Source: Streptomyces sp. CB02058
GTDB taxonomy: Bacteria > Actinomycetota > Actinomycetes > Streptomycetales > Streptomycetaceae
Reading direction: 5' to 3'
DNA: 64,000 bases
Assembly (NCBI RefSeq): GCF_001905505.1
Contig: NZ_LIPG01000001.1
Coordinates: 1,054,001 to 1,118,000, forward strand
The notes under the pieces are model-generated. The model was given only the letters and a program-made list of their open reading frames with translations, made no database searches and was not told where the DNA came from. Position 1 is the stretch's first letter. Every line of letters begins with the position of its first letter. Position numbers and translations under genes: made by a program. Below are positions 28,735-37,413 of the stretch, piece after piece.

Positions 28735-28773
28735 CCGAGCCCCGGTGACCTGGAGCTCGTCACCGGGGCTCGG
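28735..28773 (-). terminator. Terminator after the GH25 gene
   Basis: A perfect 15-bp stem (CCGAGCCCCGGTGAC at 28735-28749 with 28759-28773) and 9-nt loop lies 18 bp downstream of the lysozyme stop on the minus strand. Confidence 0.8.
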
Positions 28774-28790
28774 TACCGCGTCGTGCGGGG

Positions 28791-29636
28791 TCAGCCGTTG
28801 GCGAGTGCCACCACGCGGTCGAGGGCGCCGTTGAAGTGGTTGTGGTCGCCGACCGTCGGGCCGGACGAGGTGTACTGCCACATCGTGTAGAAGCCCCAGC
28901 CCGCCGGGAGTTCACCGACCGTGGTGTTGTAGCGGGCGACCCAGAGCGGGTTGGTGGCGCCGAAGCCCGCGTTGTTGCCCGTGCAGTCCTTCCACCAGCT
29001 GGTCGCCGTGTAGATCACCGCGTCACGGCCGGTGCGCGCCTTGTAGGTGTTCACGAAGTCGCGGATCCAGGCGACCATGGCGGCCTGGGTCTTGCCGTAG
29101 CACTGTGCGCCGTACGGATTCCACTCGATGTCCAGCACGCCGGGCAGGGTTTTGCCGTCCCTGGACCAGCCGCCGCCGTTGTCGACGAAGTAGTTCGCCT
29201 GGGCGGCGCCACTGGTCGTGTCCGGAGTGGCGAAGTGGTAGGTGCCGCGGATCATGCCGACGTTGTACGAGCCGGTGTACTGCTGGGTGAAGTACGTGTT
29301 CTTGTAGTACGTCCCCTCGGTGGCCTTCACGTAGGCCCACTTCACGCCGCTGTTCCACAGCGTCGACCAGGCGACGTTGCCCTGGTGGCTGCTGACGTCC
29401 ACACCTTCCGTCTGGACCGCGGCCGCGCCTATGGGGCTGCCGCCGCTCTTCTGGCCGTCGTGGGCGATCACGCCCTGGCCCATCCTCGCCGTACCCCGTT
29501 CGGGGATGACCTCGGTGTCGGCGGCGGACGCCGCACCGGGCAGCGTGAACAGCAGGGCGAGAGCGGCGAGGAACGTGCCCGCCGCTGCCATGCGGGAGCG
29601 GCGGGACGTGGGGGTTCCGGATCTGTGCACGGGCAT
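28791..29636 (-). CDS. Secreted GH25 lysozyme (muramidase)
   Basis: A 281-residue secreted N-acetylmuramidase. The signal peptide has an Arg-rich start, hydrophobic core AAAGTFLAALALLFTLPGAASA and a cleavage site after ASA near residue 38. The GH25 barrel shows GVDVSSHQGNVAW, YVKATEGTYYKN, and the catalytic pair in GVLDIEWNPYG. No wall-binding repeat is attached. ATG 29636 has GGAGG 7 nt upstream. It lies beside a polysaccharide deacetylase with separate terminators, a small peptidoglycan-turnover group. Confidence 0.93.
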   Translation of the reverse strand: MPVHRSGTPTSRRSRMAAAGTFLAALALLFTLPGAASAADTEVIPERGTARMGQGVIAHDGQKSGGSPIGAAAVQTEGVDVSSHQGNVAWSTLWNSGVKWAYVKATEGTYYKNTYFTQQYTGSYNVGMIRGTYHFATPDTTSGAAQANYFVDNGGGWSRDGKTLPGVLDIEWNPYGAQCYGKTQAAMVAWIRDFVNTYKARTGRDAVIYTATSWWKDCTGNNAGFGATNPLWVARYNTTVGELPAGWGFYTMWQYTSSGPTVGDHNHFNGALDRVVALANG

Positions 29637-29887
29637 TGCGTGCCTCCGAGGGCTCGGTGGGGGAGCTCATGGCCCAGGAGCGGGTGCGGGACGCCCCTGA
29701 GGAACGTGCGCCGTGGTGTGGACATGCCACCCTTGGCACCCATGACGCTACGCACGTAGACCCGCCCTCCGGAAGGGGGCCTGGCCGCTGCCGGAGGTCT
29801 ACGCCTGCGAAATACTGGCCCAGCTGCGGTGATGACCGGAGTTGAAAGAAAATTTCATCGGCTGGAAAGCTTGTGAGGGGTGCTGAC

Positions 29888-30370
29888 GTGCACGGGAGCG
29901 GAAGCGGCGGTGAACCGGGCGCCACGGCCGGAAGTGGTGTGGACCATGAGTTCCTCGCGCTGGAGCGCGAGTTGGCGGTCTTCCTGCGCCGGGCGCGCGC
30001 CAATTCGGGGGAGATGGCACGCGAGGTCCACCCGGACCTGGAGGCCGCGGCCTACGGGCTCCTCGTGCGGCTGGAATCCGCGGGCCGGCAGCGGGCCACG
30101 GATCTCGCCGCCTACTTCGGGGTGGGCAAGGCGACCATGAGCCGTCAGCTGCGCGCCCTGGAGTCGCTCGGCCTGGTCGCCAGGGAGACCGACCCGGCGG
30201 ACGGCCGCGCCTCCCTCGTCCACCTCACCGACGAGGGCCTCGCCCGCTTCCGCAAGGTCCGGGACGCCCGCCGCGGGCGCTACGCCCGCAAGCTGGCGGG
30301 CTGGGACCGTGGCGAGGTCGCGGAACTCGCGCGTCTGCTGCACCACTTCAACGAGCGCGCGGGGGAGTGA
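29888..30370 (+). CDS. MarR-family transcriptional regulator
   Basis: A 160-residue winged-helix regulator. The recognition helix is in TDLAAYFGVGKATMSRQLRALESLGLV, and the wing in RETDPADGRASLVHLTDEG. GTG 29888 is preferred because AGGGG lies 7 nt upstream; GTG 29873 in the same frame is spaced poorly from GGAAAG. It is divergent from the GH25 gene across about 250 bp that contains the palindrome CTACGCACGTAG (29748-29759), a possible operator. Targets are unknown. Confidence 0.88.
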   Translation: MHGSGSGGEPGATAGSGVDHEFLALERELAVFLRRARANSGEMAREVHPDLEAAAYGLLVRLESAGRQRATDLAAYFGVGKATMSRQLRALESLGLVARETDPADGRASLVHLTDEGLARFRKVRDARRGRYARKLAGWDRGEVAELARLLHHFNERAGE

Positions 30371-30418
30371 GGCGGGTCCGGCCGGCCGCCGGGGGAGCGG
30401 TGCGGGCGCCTGTCCGGC

Positions 30419-31204
30419 TCAGAGCTCCACGAGCACGGCCGTCGCGTCGTCATGCGTCTTGCCGCGGCGCAGATACGCGCGCTCGGTGTCGGCCCGCTCC
30501 AGCTCCCTGACCCGGTCGATCAGCCCCTGCGGTCCCGACTTCCGAAGAACCTCCAGGGTGGCCGTCCAGTCGCCTTCCCGGAACTTCTCCGTCCAGCGGC
30601 TCGCCCCGTCGGTCAGCGCGGCCAGCGCCCGGACCTCGTCCCGGGGGGTCTCGCCCGTCACCGCGCGTGACGCCACCGAGGGGTCGGCGGCGGCGGTGAA
30701 GAAGCCGCCCTCCTTGTTCCGTGCCCGTGCGTCCGCGATCTCCTCCGACGCGAGCGAGCCCGGAGGCAGCCGGTCGAGGCGGTCGTCGAGCAGCGGTGCG
30801 ACCGTGCCGTCGGGCGCCTCCAGCAGCAGGACGGAGTCGGAGAGCACCAGGTGCTCGACCAGGAGGCCGTCCCAGCGCGCGAGGACCACCGTCGCCTGAG
30901 GAGTACGGGGGTGAGAAAGGTCACACCGGGAACGATGCGTGTCGGCGGTGTGCCGAATGGACAGCGCGAGGATCTCCGCCAGCGTCAGATCACGCCGCGA
31001 AGCGGACAGTTCGGCCAGCGAACCCCCGAGCCTCGCGGTGAACCACGGGACCGAGTGCACACAGCCGTCGCTGCCGCTCGGTGGCGTGACTCCGTCGAGC
31101 AGAATCAGGCAGCCTCCCTGGCCGCCTGCGGGGACGGCGGCCGACGCCCAGTCCTCGTTGGGGCGTTCGGGACTCCCGGGCTCGGTGGCGAGTTCGATGC
31201 GCAT
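30419..31204 (-). CDS. PP2C-like protein phosphatase
   Basis: A 261-residue protein of the PP2C/PPM fold. Metal-binding positions appear in NEDWAS near the N-terminus, LILLDGVTPP in place of the usual DGxGG, ALTDGASRW and the final KTHDDATAVLV. DGVTPP departs from the canonical DGMGG motif, so catalytic competence should not be assumed. It is divergent from the conservon, whose CvnD is a GTPase-like switch; a shared regulatory region suggests joint use, but this is inference. No clear Shine-Dalgarno precedes ATG 31204. Confidence 0.75.
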   Translation of the reverse strand: MRIELATEPGSPERPNEDWASAAVPAGGQGGCLILLDGVTPPSGSDGCVHSVPWFTARLGGSLAELSASRRDLTLAEILALSIRHTADTHRSRCDLSHPRTPQATVVLARWDGLLVEHLVLSDSVLLLEAPDGTVAPLLDDRLDRLPPGSLASEEIADARARNKEGGFFTAAADPSVASRAVTGETPRDEVRALAALTDGASRWTEKFREGDWTATLEVLRKSGPQGLIDRVRELERADTERAYLRRGKTHDDATAVLVEL

Positions 31205-31562
31205 CCAGTCAGTCTGCACCAAGCCTTCACGGGGCCTGCACGAACCCACGGTTGGGCCGTACCAGCAGGTCAGAGTGGCCCCACAGGTGGAACGCCGGGC
31301 TCCGCGCATATGCGGGCGGGCATACTGCCAAAGGCTGGCCGGAAGTTCCACCCGGCCGCTCGTGCATGGCCGTCGGCGCCCGTGGGGAGACTTGTTCGCC
31401 AACTCCGGAGTGATGTTCACTCCTTCGAGTGGCGGAGCGGTTGATGCACGGCCCCCTCTCAAAAGCGCTGGAATGGTCGGAAGCCGTACGGCGCCCATAA
31501 GGGTGGGGTGTCCATTTAAGTGACCGTGCGTCACCTCTGCTTCAAGGGCGGACGAGTCAAGA
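31205..31562. promoter_or_regulatory. 358-bp divergent region between the phosphatase gene and the conservon
   Basis: No gene is supported. The notable element is the perfect inverted repeat GGAGTGA-TGT-TCACTCC (31407-31423), a 17-bp operator-like sequence. An A/T-richer block CCATTTAAGTGA near 31510 probably belongs to the conservon promoter. Confidence 0.5.
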
Positions 31563-34553
31563 TTGCGAGCACCGGTGCAGAAGAAGCGGCCTCGGAGCAA
31601 GGACAGCACGCGCGAGGAGTCCGGGGCGACGCCTCAGGCAGCGGGTGCCTCCAAGCGGACCGTGAGGGTACGCAGCCGGCTCGTCGCCGGCGTCGCCGTC
31701 GTAGGGATCACCGTCATAGCCGCAGGCGCCCCTGCTGCCCTCGGCGCCTCATCCGATCTCAACGAGTCCCAGAGCCTGGTGACGCTCGCCGAGCTGAACC
31801 AGCAGGCGATCACGCTCGCGCATTCCCTCGCGGACGAGCGCGACGAGGTGATCGCGCGGATCGCGGCCGGCCGCGGGACCGATGACACCGCCGAAGGCTC
31901 CACCAGCCCCGCGGTCCGCGTCGACCAGCAGGTGGGCGAGATCCGGGAGGCCGCCCCCGCGGCGCTGCGCCGGGACCTCTCCACCATCCCCTCCATCCGC
32001 CGCACCGCGCTCACCGGCAAGGGCTCGGCGATGGACGCCTATCAGGCGTACTCCGAGGTCATCGCGAAGCTCCACGGCCTCGCCGACGAGCTCGCCGGGA
32101 AGACCCCGCCCCGGGCCGCGGACGCCACCCGCGCCCCGCTCGCCCTCGGCGGAGCGGTGGAGCAGGCGGCGGCCACCCGGGGGCTGCTGCTGGCCGCGCT
32201 CGCCGTGCCCGGCACGGAGCCGCAGGAACCGCAGATCGACCCGTTCACCGGACTGCCCGTCCAGAGCCAGGACGAGGGCAGCGACGAGGACGACCGCAAC
32301 CGCGACGAACTGAGCGCCGCCGCGCAGCAGGCCCGGGTGCGCGAGCTCGCCTCCCTCGCCGAGTTCGACCAGGCGGCCGGGACGCCCGCCCGGGACAAGC
32401 TGAGCTCCACGGTCACCGGCTCCGACGTCACCCAGGCGGAGAAGTACCTCACCCGGCTCACCGACCGCCCGGAGCTGTCCGACTCGGACCGCGCGACCGA
32501 CCCCGAGAAGCTCGAAGCCGCCCTCTCCGCCCGGATCGACCGCATGCGCGGTGTCGAGTCCGCGCTGGGCACCGCGCAGGTCCAGCGCCTCGAAGGGCTG
32601 CGCGACGACGACGTCACCGCCCTGGAGCTGCGCCTCGCCCTGCTCGGCGGCTGCCTGCTGATCGCCATCGGCGTCTCCACCGCCGTCGCCCGGACCCTCA
32701 CCCAGCCGCTCGCCGTCCTGCGGATCGGCGCGGGGCGCATCGCCGCCGACCCCGAGACCGCCGAACCGGTCCGCTACACCGGACGCAACGACGAGTTCGC
32801 CCAGGTCGTACGGTCCATCAACGCCCTGCACGGCAAGCTGCACGGGCTGCACCACGGCGTCACCGGTCAGCTGGAGAGCCTGCAGACCGAGCGCGGCGAA
32901 CTCATCGCGGGCCGGGAGGCCCTCACCCTCCAGCGGGCCGAACTCCAGGTCCGGGTCGCGGAACTCGGCGGCCAGCTGGAGCGGCTGAGGAACACGGTCC
33001 ACCACACCTTCGTCAACCTCTCGCTGCGCACCCTGGGCCTCGTCGAGCGTCAGCTCGGAGTCATCGAGGGGCTGGAGGAGCGCGAGCAGGACCCGGAGCG
33101 CCTCGCCACGCTCTTCAAGCTCGACCACATGGCCACCGTCATGCGGCGGCACAGTGAGAACATGCTGGTCCTCGCGGGCACCGAGCACGGCCAGGGGCAT
33201 GCGAGCCCGATCCCCCTCGTCGACGTACTGCGCGCCGCCGTCAGTGAGATCGAGCGCTACGAGCGGGTCACCATCCAGTCCCTGCCGCCGCACGCCCAGG
33301 TCGCGGGCTTCGCCGCGGACGACCTGAGCCACCTGGTCGCCGAACTCCTCGAGAACGCCACGTCCTTCTCCCCGCCCGACTCCCATGTCGAGCTCTCCGG
33401 CTGGCTGCTGGAGACCGGGGAGGTGATGCTCTCCGTGCAGGACGAGGGCATCGGCATGTCGGCGGTCCGGATGAGCGAGCTCAATGCCAGGCTGGCGGAC
33501 CCGGCGTCCTTCGAGGCGGGCGAACAGGCCGCTGACGGGGCCGGGCTGGGTCTTCAGGTGACCTCGCTGCTGGCAGCCCGCCACGGCGTACGGGTTCAGC
33601 TGCGCGAGCAGAAGGGGAGCGGGGTGACAGCGGTCGTCGTCCTTCCGCAGGCCCTGCTGCCCAAGGCGCCGCCCGCGGCATCCCCGCCGCCCGTGCAGAT
33701 GCCCGGGGACGCGCCCACGCTGAACCTCCCGGGCTCGGTCGCCGAGGCCAACTCCAACGCCCTGCCCGCCCGTTCGTCCGGGTCCGGTGGCGATCCGCTG
33801 ATCGCCGCGGCCGAGAAGACCCTGCGCGAGGCGGGACCGGCCGCGACCGAGGCGGCCCCTGGCCCCGCGTCCGCCCCCGAAGCGCCGGAAGCGGCCCCGG
33901 CGCCGGCCGCCGGGGCCACGGCTCCCGTGGAGTCCGAGGCCGAGACCACGATGCAGGTCCGGCTGCCCCCGCAGCAGAACACCGAGCCGAGCGCCCCGCC
34001 AAAGGCGCCGAGCCCGCAGACGCAGGCCCCGGACGCCCAGGCCCCGGACGCCCAGGCCCCGGAGGCCCGGAGCACGTACCCCCAAGGACCGGACGCGCCG
34101 AGCCCGTACGCGCAGAGCCCTGACCAGCCGAGCCCGTACGCCATCGGCCCCGACCGCCATGAGCGGGCCGCCGACGCCGGCCCCGTGACGGCACCCGCCG
34201 CCCCCGCGGCCGACGCCCTGCCGGGCCCCCGGCAGCCGCTGACCGGCCTGGGCGAGGAAGTGCCCGACCCGGCGCCCTCGCCCGCGCGCCTCACCGACAA
34301 GGGGCTGCCCAAGCGCACTCCCAAGATCGTGGCGCCGCCCTCGGCCCCGGCCACCGAGCGCAAGGGGACCCTGGACAAGGAAGCCCTGCGCCGCAGGCTC
34401 GGCGGCTTCCACCAGGGCGCCAAGGACGGGCGGCGCGATGTCGAGGCGGAGATCGCCGAGAGCGCCCCACAGACCGACCAAACCGAGCTGACCGACCGTA
34501 ACGACGGTCGAATCGATGAGACGGGGGACACAGTCGAGGAGGCACGCAGTTGA
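31563..34553 (+). CDS. cvnA: Conservon histidine-kinase-like membrane protein
   Basis: A 996-residue sensor-kinase-like protein, the first gene of a conservon (Cvn). First membrane helix near residues 40-60 (VAGVAVVGITVIAAGAPAAL), an extracellular nitrate/nitrite-sensor-like helical region, second helix around 360-380 (LGGCLLIAIGVSTAVA), HAMP, and an HATPase domain with the N box ENATSFSPPDSHV near residue 598. The phospho-His box is weak, as in other CvnA. The last 300 residues are Pro/Ala-rich and disordered. Start may be TTG 31563 or GTG 31575. The TTG of cvnB overlaps the stop. Confidence 0.9.
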   Translation: MRAPVQKKRPRSKDSTREESGATPQAAGASKRTVRVRSRLVAGVAVVGITVIAAGAPAALGASSDLNESQSLVTLAELNQQAITLAHSLADERDEVIARIAAGRGTDDTAEGSTSPAVRVDQQVGEIREAAPAALRRDLSTIPSIRRTALTGKGSAMDAYQAYSEVIAKLHGLADELAGKTPPRAADATRAPLALGGAVEQAAATRGLLLAALAVPGTEPQEPQIDPFTGLPVQSQDEGSDEDDRNRDELSAAAQQARVRELASLAEFDQAAGTPARDKLSSTVTGSDVTQAEKYLTRLTDRPELSDSDRATDPEKLEAALSARIDRMRGVESALGTAQVQRLEGLRDDDVTALELRLALLGGCLLIAIGVSTAVARTLTQPLAVLRIGAGRIAADPETAEPVRYTGRNDEFAQVVRSINALHGKLHGLHHGVTGQLESLQTERGELIAGREALTLQRAELQVRVAELGGQLERLRNTVHHTFVNLSLRTLGLVERQLGVIEGLEEREQDPERLATLFKLDHMATVMRRHSENMLVLAGTEHGQGHASPIPLVDVLRAAVSEIERYERVTIQSLPPHAQVAGFAADDLSHLVAELLENATSFSPPDSHVELSGWLLETGEVMLSVQDEGIGMSAVRMSELNARLADPASFEAGEQAADGAGLGLQVTSLLAARHGVRVQLREQKGSGVTAVVVLPQALLPKAPPAASPPPVQMPGDAPTLNLPGSVAEANSNALPARSSGSGGDPLIAAAEKTLREAGPAATEAAPGPASAPEAPEAAPAPAAGATAPVESEAETTMQVRLPPQQNTEPSAPPKAPSPQTQAPDAQAPDAQAPEARSTYPQGPDAPSPYAQSPDQPSPYAIGPDRHERAADAGPVTAPAAPAADALPGPRQPLTGLGEEVPDPAPSPARLTDKGLPKRTPKIVAPPSAPATERKGTLDKEALRRRLGGFHQGAKDGRRDVEAEIAESAPQTDQTELTDRNDGRIDETGDTVEEARS
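34023..34067 (+). repeat. Three tandem 15-bp repeats in the cvnA tail
   Basis: CAGGCCCCGGACGCC occurs at 34023-34037 and 34038-34052, and with one change at 34053-34067. They encode repeated QAPDA in the disordered tail of CvnA, followed by looser SPYAQSPDQPSPYA repeats; length variation between strains is likely. Confidence 0.8.
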
Positions 34554-35029
34554 CTGCGCCCAGCACATTCGGGCTGAGCACCGAGGCCCGGAACCTTCAC
34601 TGGTTGCTGAGCAATCTCGTGGAGGAGGTGCCAGGGGTCCACTCGGTCACCGTCGTCTCGTCCGACGGACTCATGCTGCTCTCCTCGGACCCCGGTCTCG
34701 CGTCGGCCAGGGCGGCGGGAGGCGAAGGAGGCCCGAGGGGCTCCAGCGCCGACCTCGCCACCATCGTCTCCGGCATCGGGTCCCTCACGATCGGTGCCGC
34801 CAAGCTGATGGACGGCGGCGGCGTCAAGCAGACGATGGTCGCGATGGACGAGGGCAGCGTCTTCGTCATGTCGATCAGCGACGGTTCCCTGCTCGGTGTG
34901 CACGCCACCCCCGACTGCGACATGAGCGTCGTCGCCTACCACATGGCGCTCTTCGTCGGTCGTGCAGGACACGTACTCACCCCCGAACTCCGCAGTGAGC
35001 TGCGCAAATCGATGGAGAGCACCCAGTGA
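34550..35029 (+). CDS. cvnB: Conservon roadblock/LC7 protein
   Basis: A 159-residue roadblock/LC7 (MglB-like) protein that in conservons works with the CvnD GTPase-like protein at the membrane. Visible are EARNLHWLLSNLVEEVPGVHSVTVVSSDGLML at the start and LRKSMESTQ at the end. Translation starts at TTG 34550 with GAGGAGG 7 nt upstream and overlaps both neighbours by 4 nt, so the operon is tightly coupled. Confidence 0.92.
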   Translation: MTAPSTFGLSTEARNLHWLLSNLVEEVPGVHSVTVVSSDGLMLLSSDPGLASARAAGGEGGPRGSSADLATIVSGIGSLTIGAAKLMDGGGVKQTMVAMDEGSVFVMSISDGSLLGVHATPDCDMSVVAYHMALFVGRAGHVLTPELRSELRKSMESTQ

Positions 35030-35439
35030 CGTCAGCTGCTGAACCCGTACGAAAACTCCCCGTCAGGGGCGCCGACCGCAAGGCCGCACGGGTCCGTCCC
35101 TACTCCCTCACCGGCGGCCGCACCCGCTTCGGGCACGTCCTGCTCGTGGAGACCTTCGTCGCCGCGCTGGAGGCTCCCGAGGAGCGCCGCGAGCTGACGA
35201 ACGGCAATCTCGCCTCGCGCGTCATGCCGGAACTCCGCGCCATCGTCGAACTCTGCCGCCGCATGCGTACGGTCGCCGAGATCTCGGCCCTGCTCAAGAT
35301 GCCGCTCGGTGTCGTCCGGGTGCTGCTCAGCGACCTGGCCGACCAGGGAAAGATCCGCGTGTACGGAACCGGTCATGGAACCGGCCAGCCCGACCGCGCG
35401 CTGCTCGAAAGGGTGCTCAATGGACTCCGCCGTCTCTGA
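35026..35439 (+). CDS. cvnC: Conservon DUF742 protein
   Basis: A 137-residue DUF742 protein with RVRPYSLTGGRTRF near residue 23 and a C-terminal winged-helix-like segment (TVAEISALLKMPLGVVRVLLSDLADQGKI). Starts at GTG 35026 in a GTGA overlap. CvnC members are adaptor-like proteins between the kinase-like and GTPase-like components. Confidence 0.92.
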   Translation: MTSAAEPVRKLPVRGADRKAARVRPYSLTGGRTRFGHVLLVETFVAALEAPEERRELTNGNLASRVMPELRAIVELCRRMRTVAEISALLKMPLGVVRVLLSDLADQGKIRVYGTGHGTGQPDRALLERVLNGLRRL

Positions 35440-36070
35440 GGCGCCGCTCTTCACTCCGCGCCGGCGGGACGCGCAGGAAGCGCCCGCCGATGCGGTCCAG
35501 GCCTGGCAGCTCGACCACACCCGTGCGCCGATCGCGACGAAGATCGTGGTCGCGGGCGGCTTCGGCGTGGGCAAGACGACATTCGTCGGCTCGGTCTCCG
35601 AGATAACCCCGCTGCAGACCGAAGCGCTGATGACGCAGGCCAGTGAGGAGACCGACGACCTCACGGCCACTCCCGACAAGGTCACCACGACCGTCGCGAT
35701 GGACTTCGGCCGTCTCACGCTCGACGATGACCTCGTCCTGTACGTCTTCGGCACCCCCGGTCAGCAGCGCTTCTGGTTCATGTGGGACGACCTGGTGCGC
35801 GGCGCGATCGGCGCCGTCGTCCTGGCCGACACCCGGCGGCTCGCCGACTGCTTCGCCGCGCTCGACTACTTCGAGAGCTGCGGCCTGCCGTACATCGTGG
35901 CCGTCAACCACTTCGAGGGATCGCCCGGTTTCGAGGAGAGCGACGTCAGGGAGGCCCTGACGGTACCGCCGCACGTGCCTGTTGTGATCATGGATGCGCG
36001 TAAGAGGATCACGGTTGTCGAGTCGCTGCTCGCCCTGGTGGGCCACGCGCTCGACGTCGCGCCCGAATAG
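35420..36070 (+). CDS. cvnD: Conservon GTP-binding protein
   Basis: A 216-residue small GTPase-like protein (MglA-related). P loop GGFGVGKTT near residue 48, G3-like region YVFGTPGQQRFWFMW, and VNHFEG in place of the NKxD guanine motif, a change normal for CvnD. It overlaps cvnC by 20 bp. The set CvnA-D resembles a eukaryote-like G-protein relay; in S. coelicolor conservons influence development and antibiotic output. Confidence 0.92.
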   Translation: MDSAVSEAPLFTPRRRDAQEAPADAVQAWQLDHTRAPIATKIVVAGGFGVGKTTFVGSVSEITPLQTEALMTQASEETDDLTATPDKVTTTVAMDFGRLTLDDDLVLYVFGTPGQQRFWFMWDDLVRGAIGAVVLADTRRLADCFAALDYFESCGLPYIVAVNHFEGSPGFEESDVREALTVPPHVPVVIMDARKRITVVESLLALVGHALDVAPE

Positions 36071-36105
36071 ACACACGCACCCAGTACACGTAACGGAGAA
36101 CCGCG

Positions 36106-37344
36106 ATGCGGAAGATACTCATAGTCGGAGCCGGCCAGTCCGGTCTCCAGCTGGCCCTCGGACTCCAGTCCCGAGGATATGAAGTCACCCTGATGTCCAA
36201 CCGCACGGCGGACGAGATCCGGTCCGGCCGGGTCATGTCGACGCAGTGCATGTTCCACACGGCTCTCCAGCACGAGCGCGACCTCCAGCTCAACTTCTGG
36301 GAGTCGCAGGCCCCGCAGATCGAGGGCGTCGGTGTCTCGGTCGCCGGACCGGACTCCTCGCGCGTCATCGACTGGGTCGGCAAGCTGGACGGTTACGCGC
36401 AGTCCGTCGACCAGCGGGTGAAGATGGCCGGCTGGATGGAGACCTTCGCCCAGCGCGGCGGGCAGCTCGTCATCCACGGTGCCGCCGTCTCCGACCTGGA
36501 CTACTTCTCGCGCACGTACGACCTGGTGATGGTCTCGGCCGGCAAGGGCGAGCTCGTCTCCATGTTCGGCCGGGACGCCTCGCGTTCGCCGTTCGACGCC
36601 CCGCAGCGTGCATTGGCCGTCGCCTACGTGCACGGTCTGGGCCCCCGCCCGGAGCACCCGGAGTTCGACGCGGTGCGCTGCAACCTGGTCCCGGGCGTCG
36701 GCGAGCTCTTCATCATGCCGACCCTGACGACCTCGGGCCGCGCCGACATCCTCTTCTGGGAAGGCATCCCCGGCGGCCCGCTGGACGCCTTCCAGGGCAT
36801 CAAGGACCCCTCCGAGCACCTGGCGAAGACGCTGGAGCTCATGGAGCAGTTCACCCCGTGGGAGTACGCGCGGGCCACCAAGGTCGAACTGACGGACGCC
36901 AACGCCACGCTGGCGGGCCGTTACGCCCCGACCGTCCGCAAGCCCGTCGGCAGGCTGCCCGGTGGCGGTCTGGTGCTCGGTGTCGGCGACGTGGTCGTGG
37001 CCAACGACCCGATCACCGGCCAGGGTTCCAACACCGCGTCCAAGTGCGCGCACTCCTACCTGCACTCGATCCTCGAACACGGCGACCGTCCGTTCGACGA
37101 GGAGTGGATGGAGGCCACGTTCGAGCGGCACTGGGAGAACACCCAGCACGTCGTGAAGTGGACGAACGCGATGCTCGGCCCGCCGCCGGAGCACGTGCTG
37201 AACCTCATCGGCGCCTCCGGGCAGCTCCAGCCCGCCGCCGACCGGTTCGCCAACGGGTTCAACAACCCCGCGGACTTCGACAACTTCTTCTTCGAGCCCG
37301 AGAAGACGAACGCGTACCTCGCCTCGCTCACCGGCGCCGCGTAG
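36106..37344 (+). CDS. Styrene/indole monooxygenase-type flavoprotein (StyA-like)
   Basis: A 412-residue FAD monooxygenase of the StyA family. Dinucleotide motif GAGQSGLQLALGL at the N-terminus, MSTQCMFHTALQHERDLQLNFW characteristic of StyA, and GVGDVVVANDPITGQGSNTASKCA near residue 300 as the FAD ribityl contact. StyA enzymes need a StyB flavin reductase, which is not seen nearby. It starts 35 bp after cvnD in the same direction and probably belongs to the conservon operon, where other conservons carry a cytochrome P450. A perfect terminator follows. Confidence 0.88.
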   Translation: MRKILIVGAGQSGLQLALGLQSRGYEVTLMSNRTADEIRSGRVMSTQCMFHTALQHERDLQLNFWESQAPQIEGVGVSVAGPDSSRVIDWVGKLDGYAQSVDQRVKMAGWMETFAQRGGQLVIHGAAVSDLDYFSRTYDLVMVSAGKGELVSMFGRDASRSPFDAPQRALAVAYVHGLGPRPEHPEFDAVRCNLVPGVGELFIMPTLTTSGRADILFWEGIPGGPLDAFQGIKDPSEHLAKTLELMEQFTPWEYARATKVELTDANATLAGRYAPTVRKPVGRLPGGGLVLGVGDVVVANDPITGQGSNTASKCAHSYLHSILEHGDRPFDEEWMEATFERHWENTQHVVKWTNAMLGPPPEHVLNLIGASGQLQPAADRFANGFNNPADFDNFFFEPEKTNAYLASLTGAA

Positions 37345-37373
37345 GACCACGGCCCTCCGGGACACGTGGTGAT

Positions 37374-37401
37374 CCGTGGGCCGTCCTCGGACGGCCCACG
37401 G
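37374..37401. terminator. Bidirectional terminator after the conservon operon
   Basis: A perfect 13-bp stem (CCGTGGGCCGTCC with GGACGGCCCACGG) and 2-nt loop between convergent genes. Confidence 0.85.
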
Positions 37402-37413
37402 ACGGCCCGGCCC

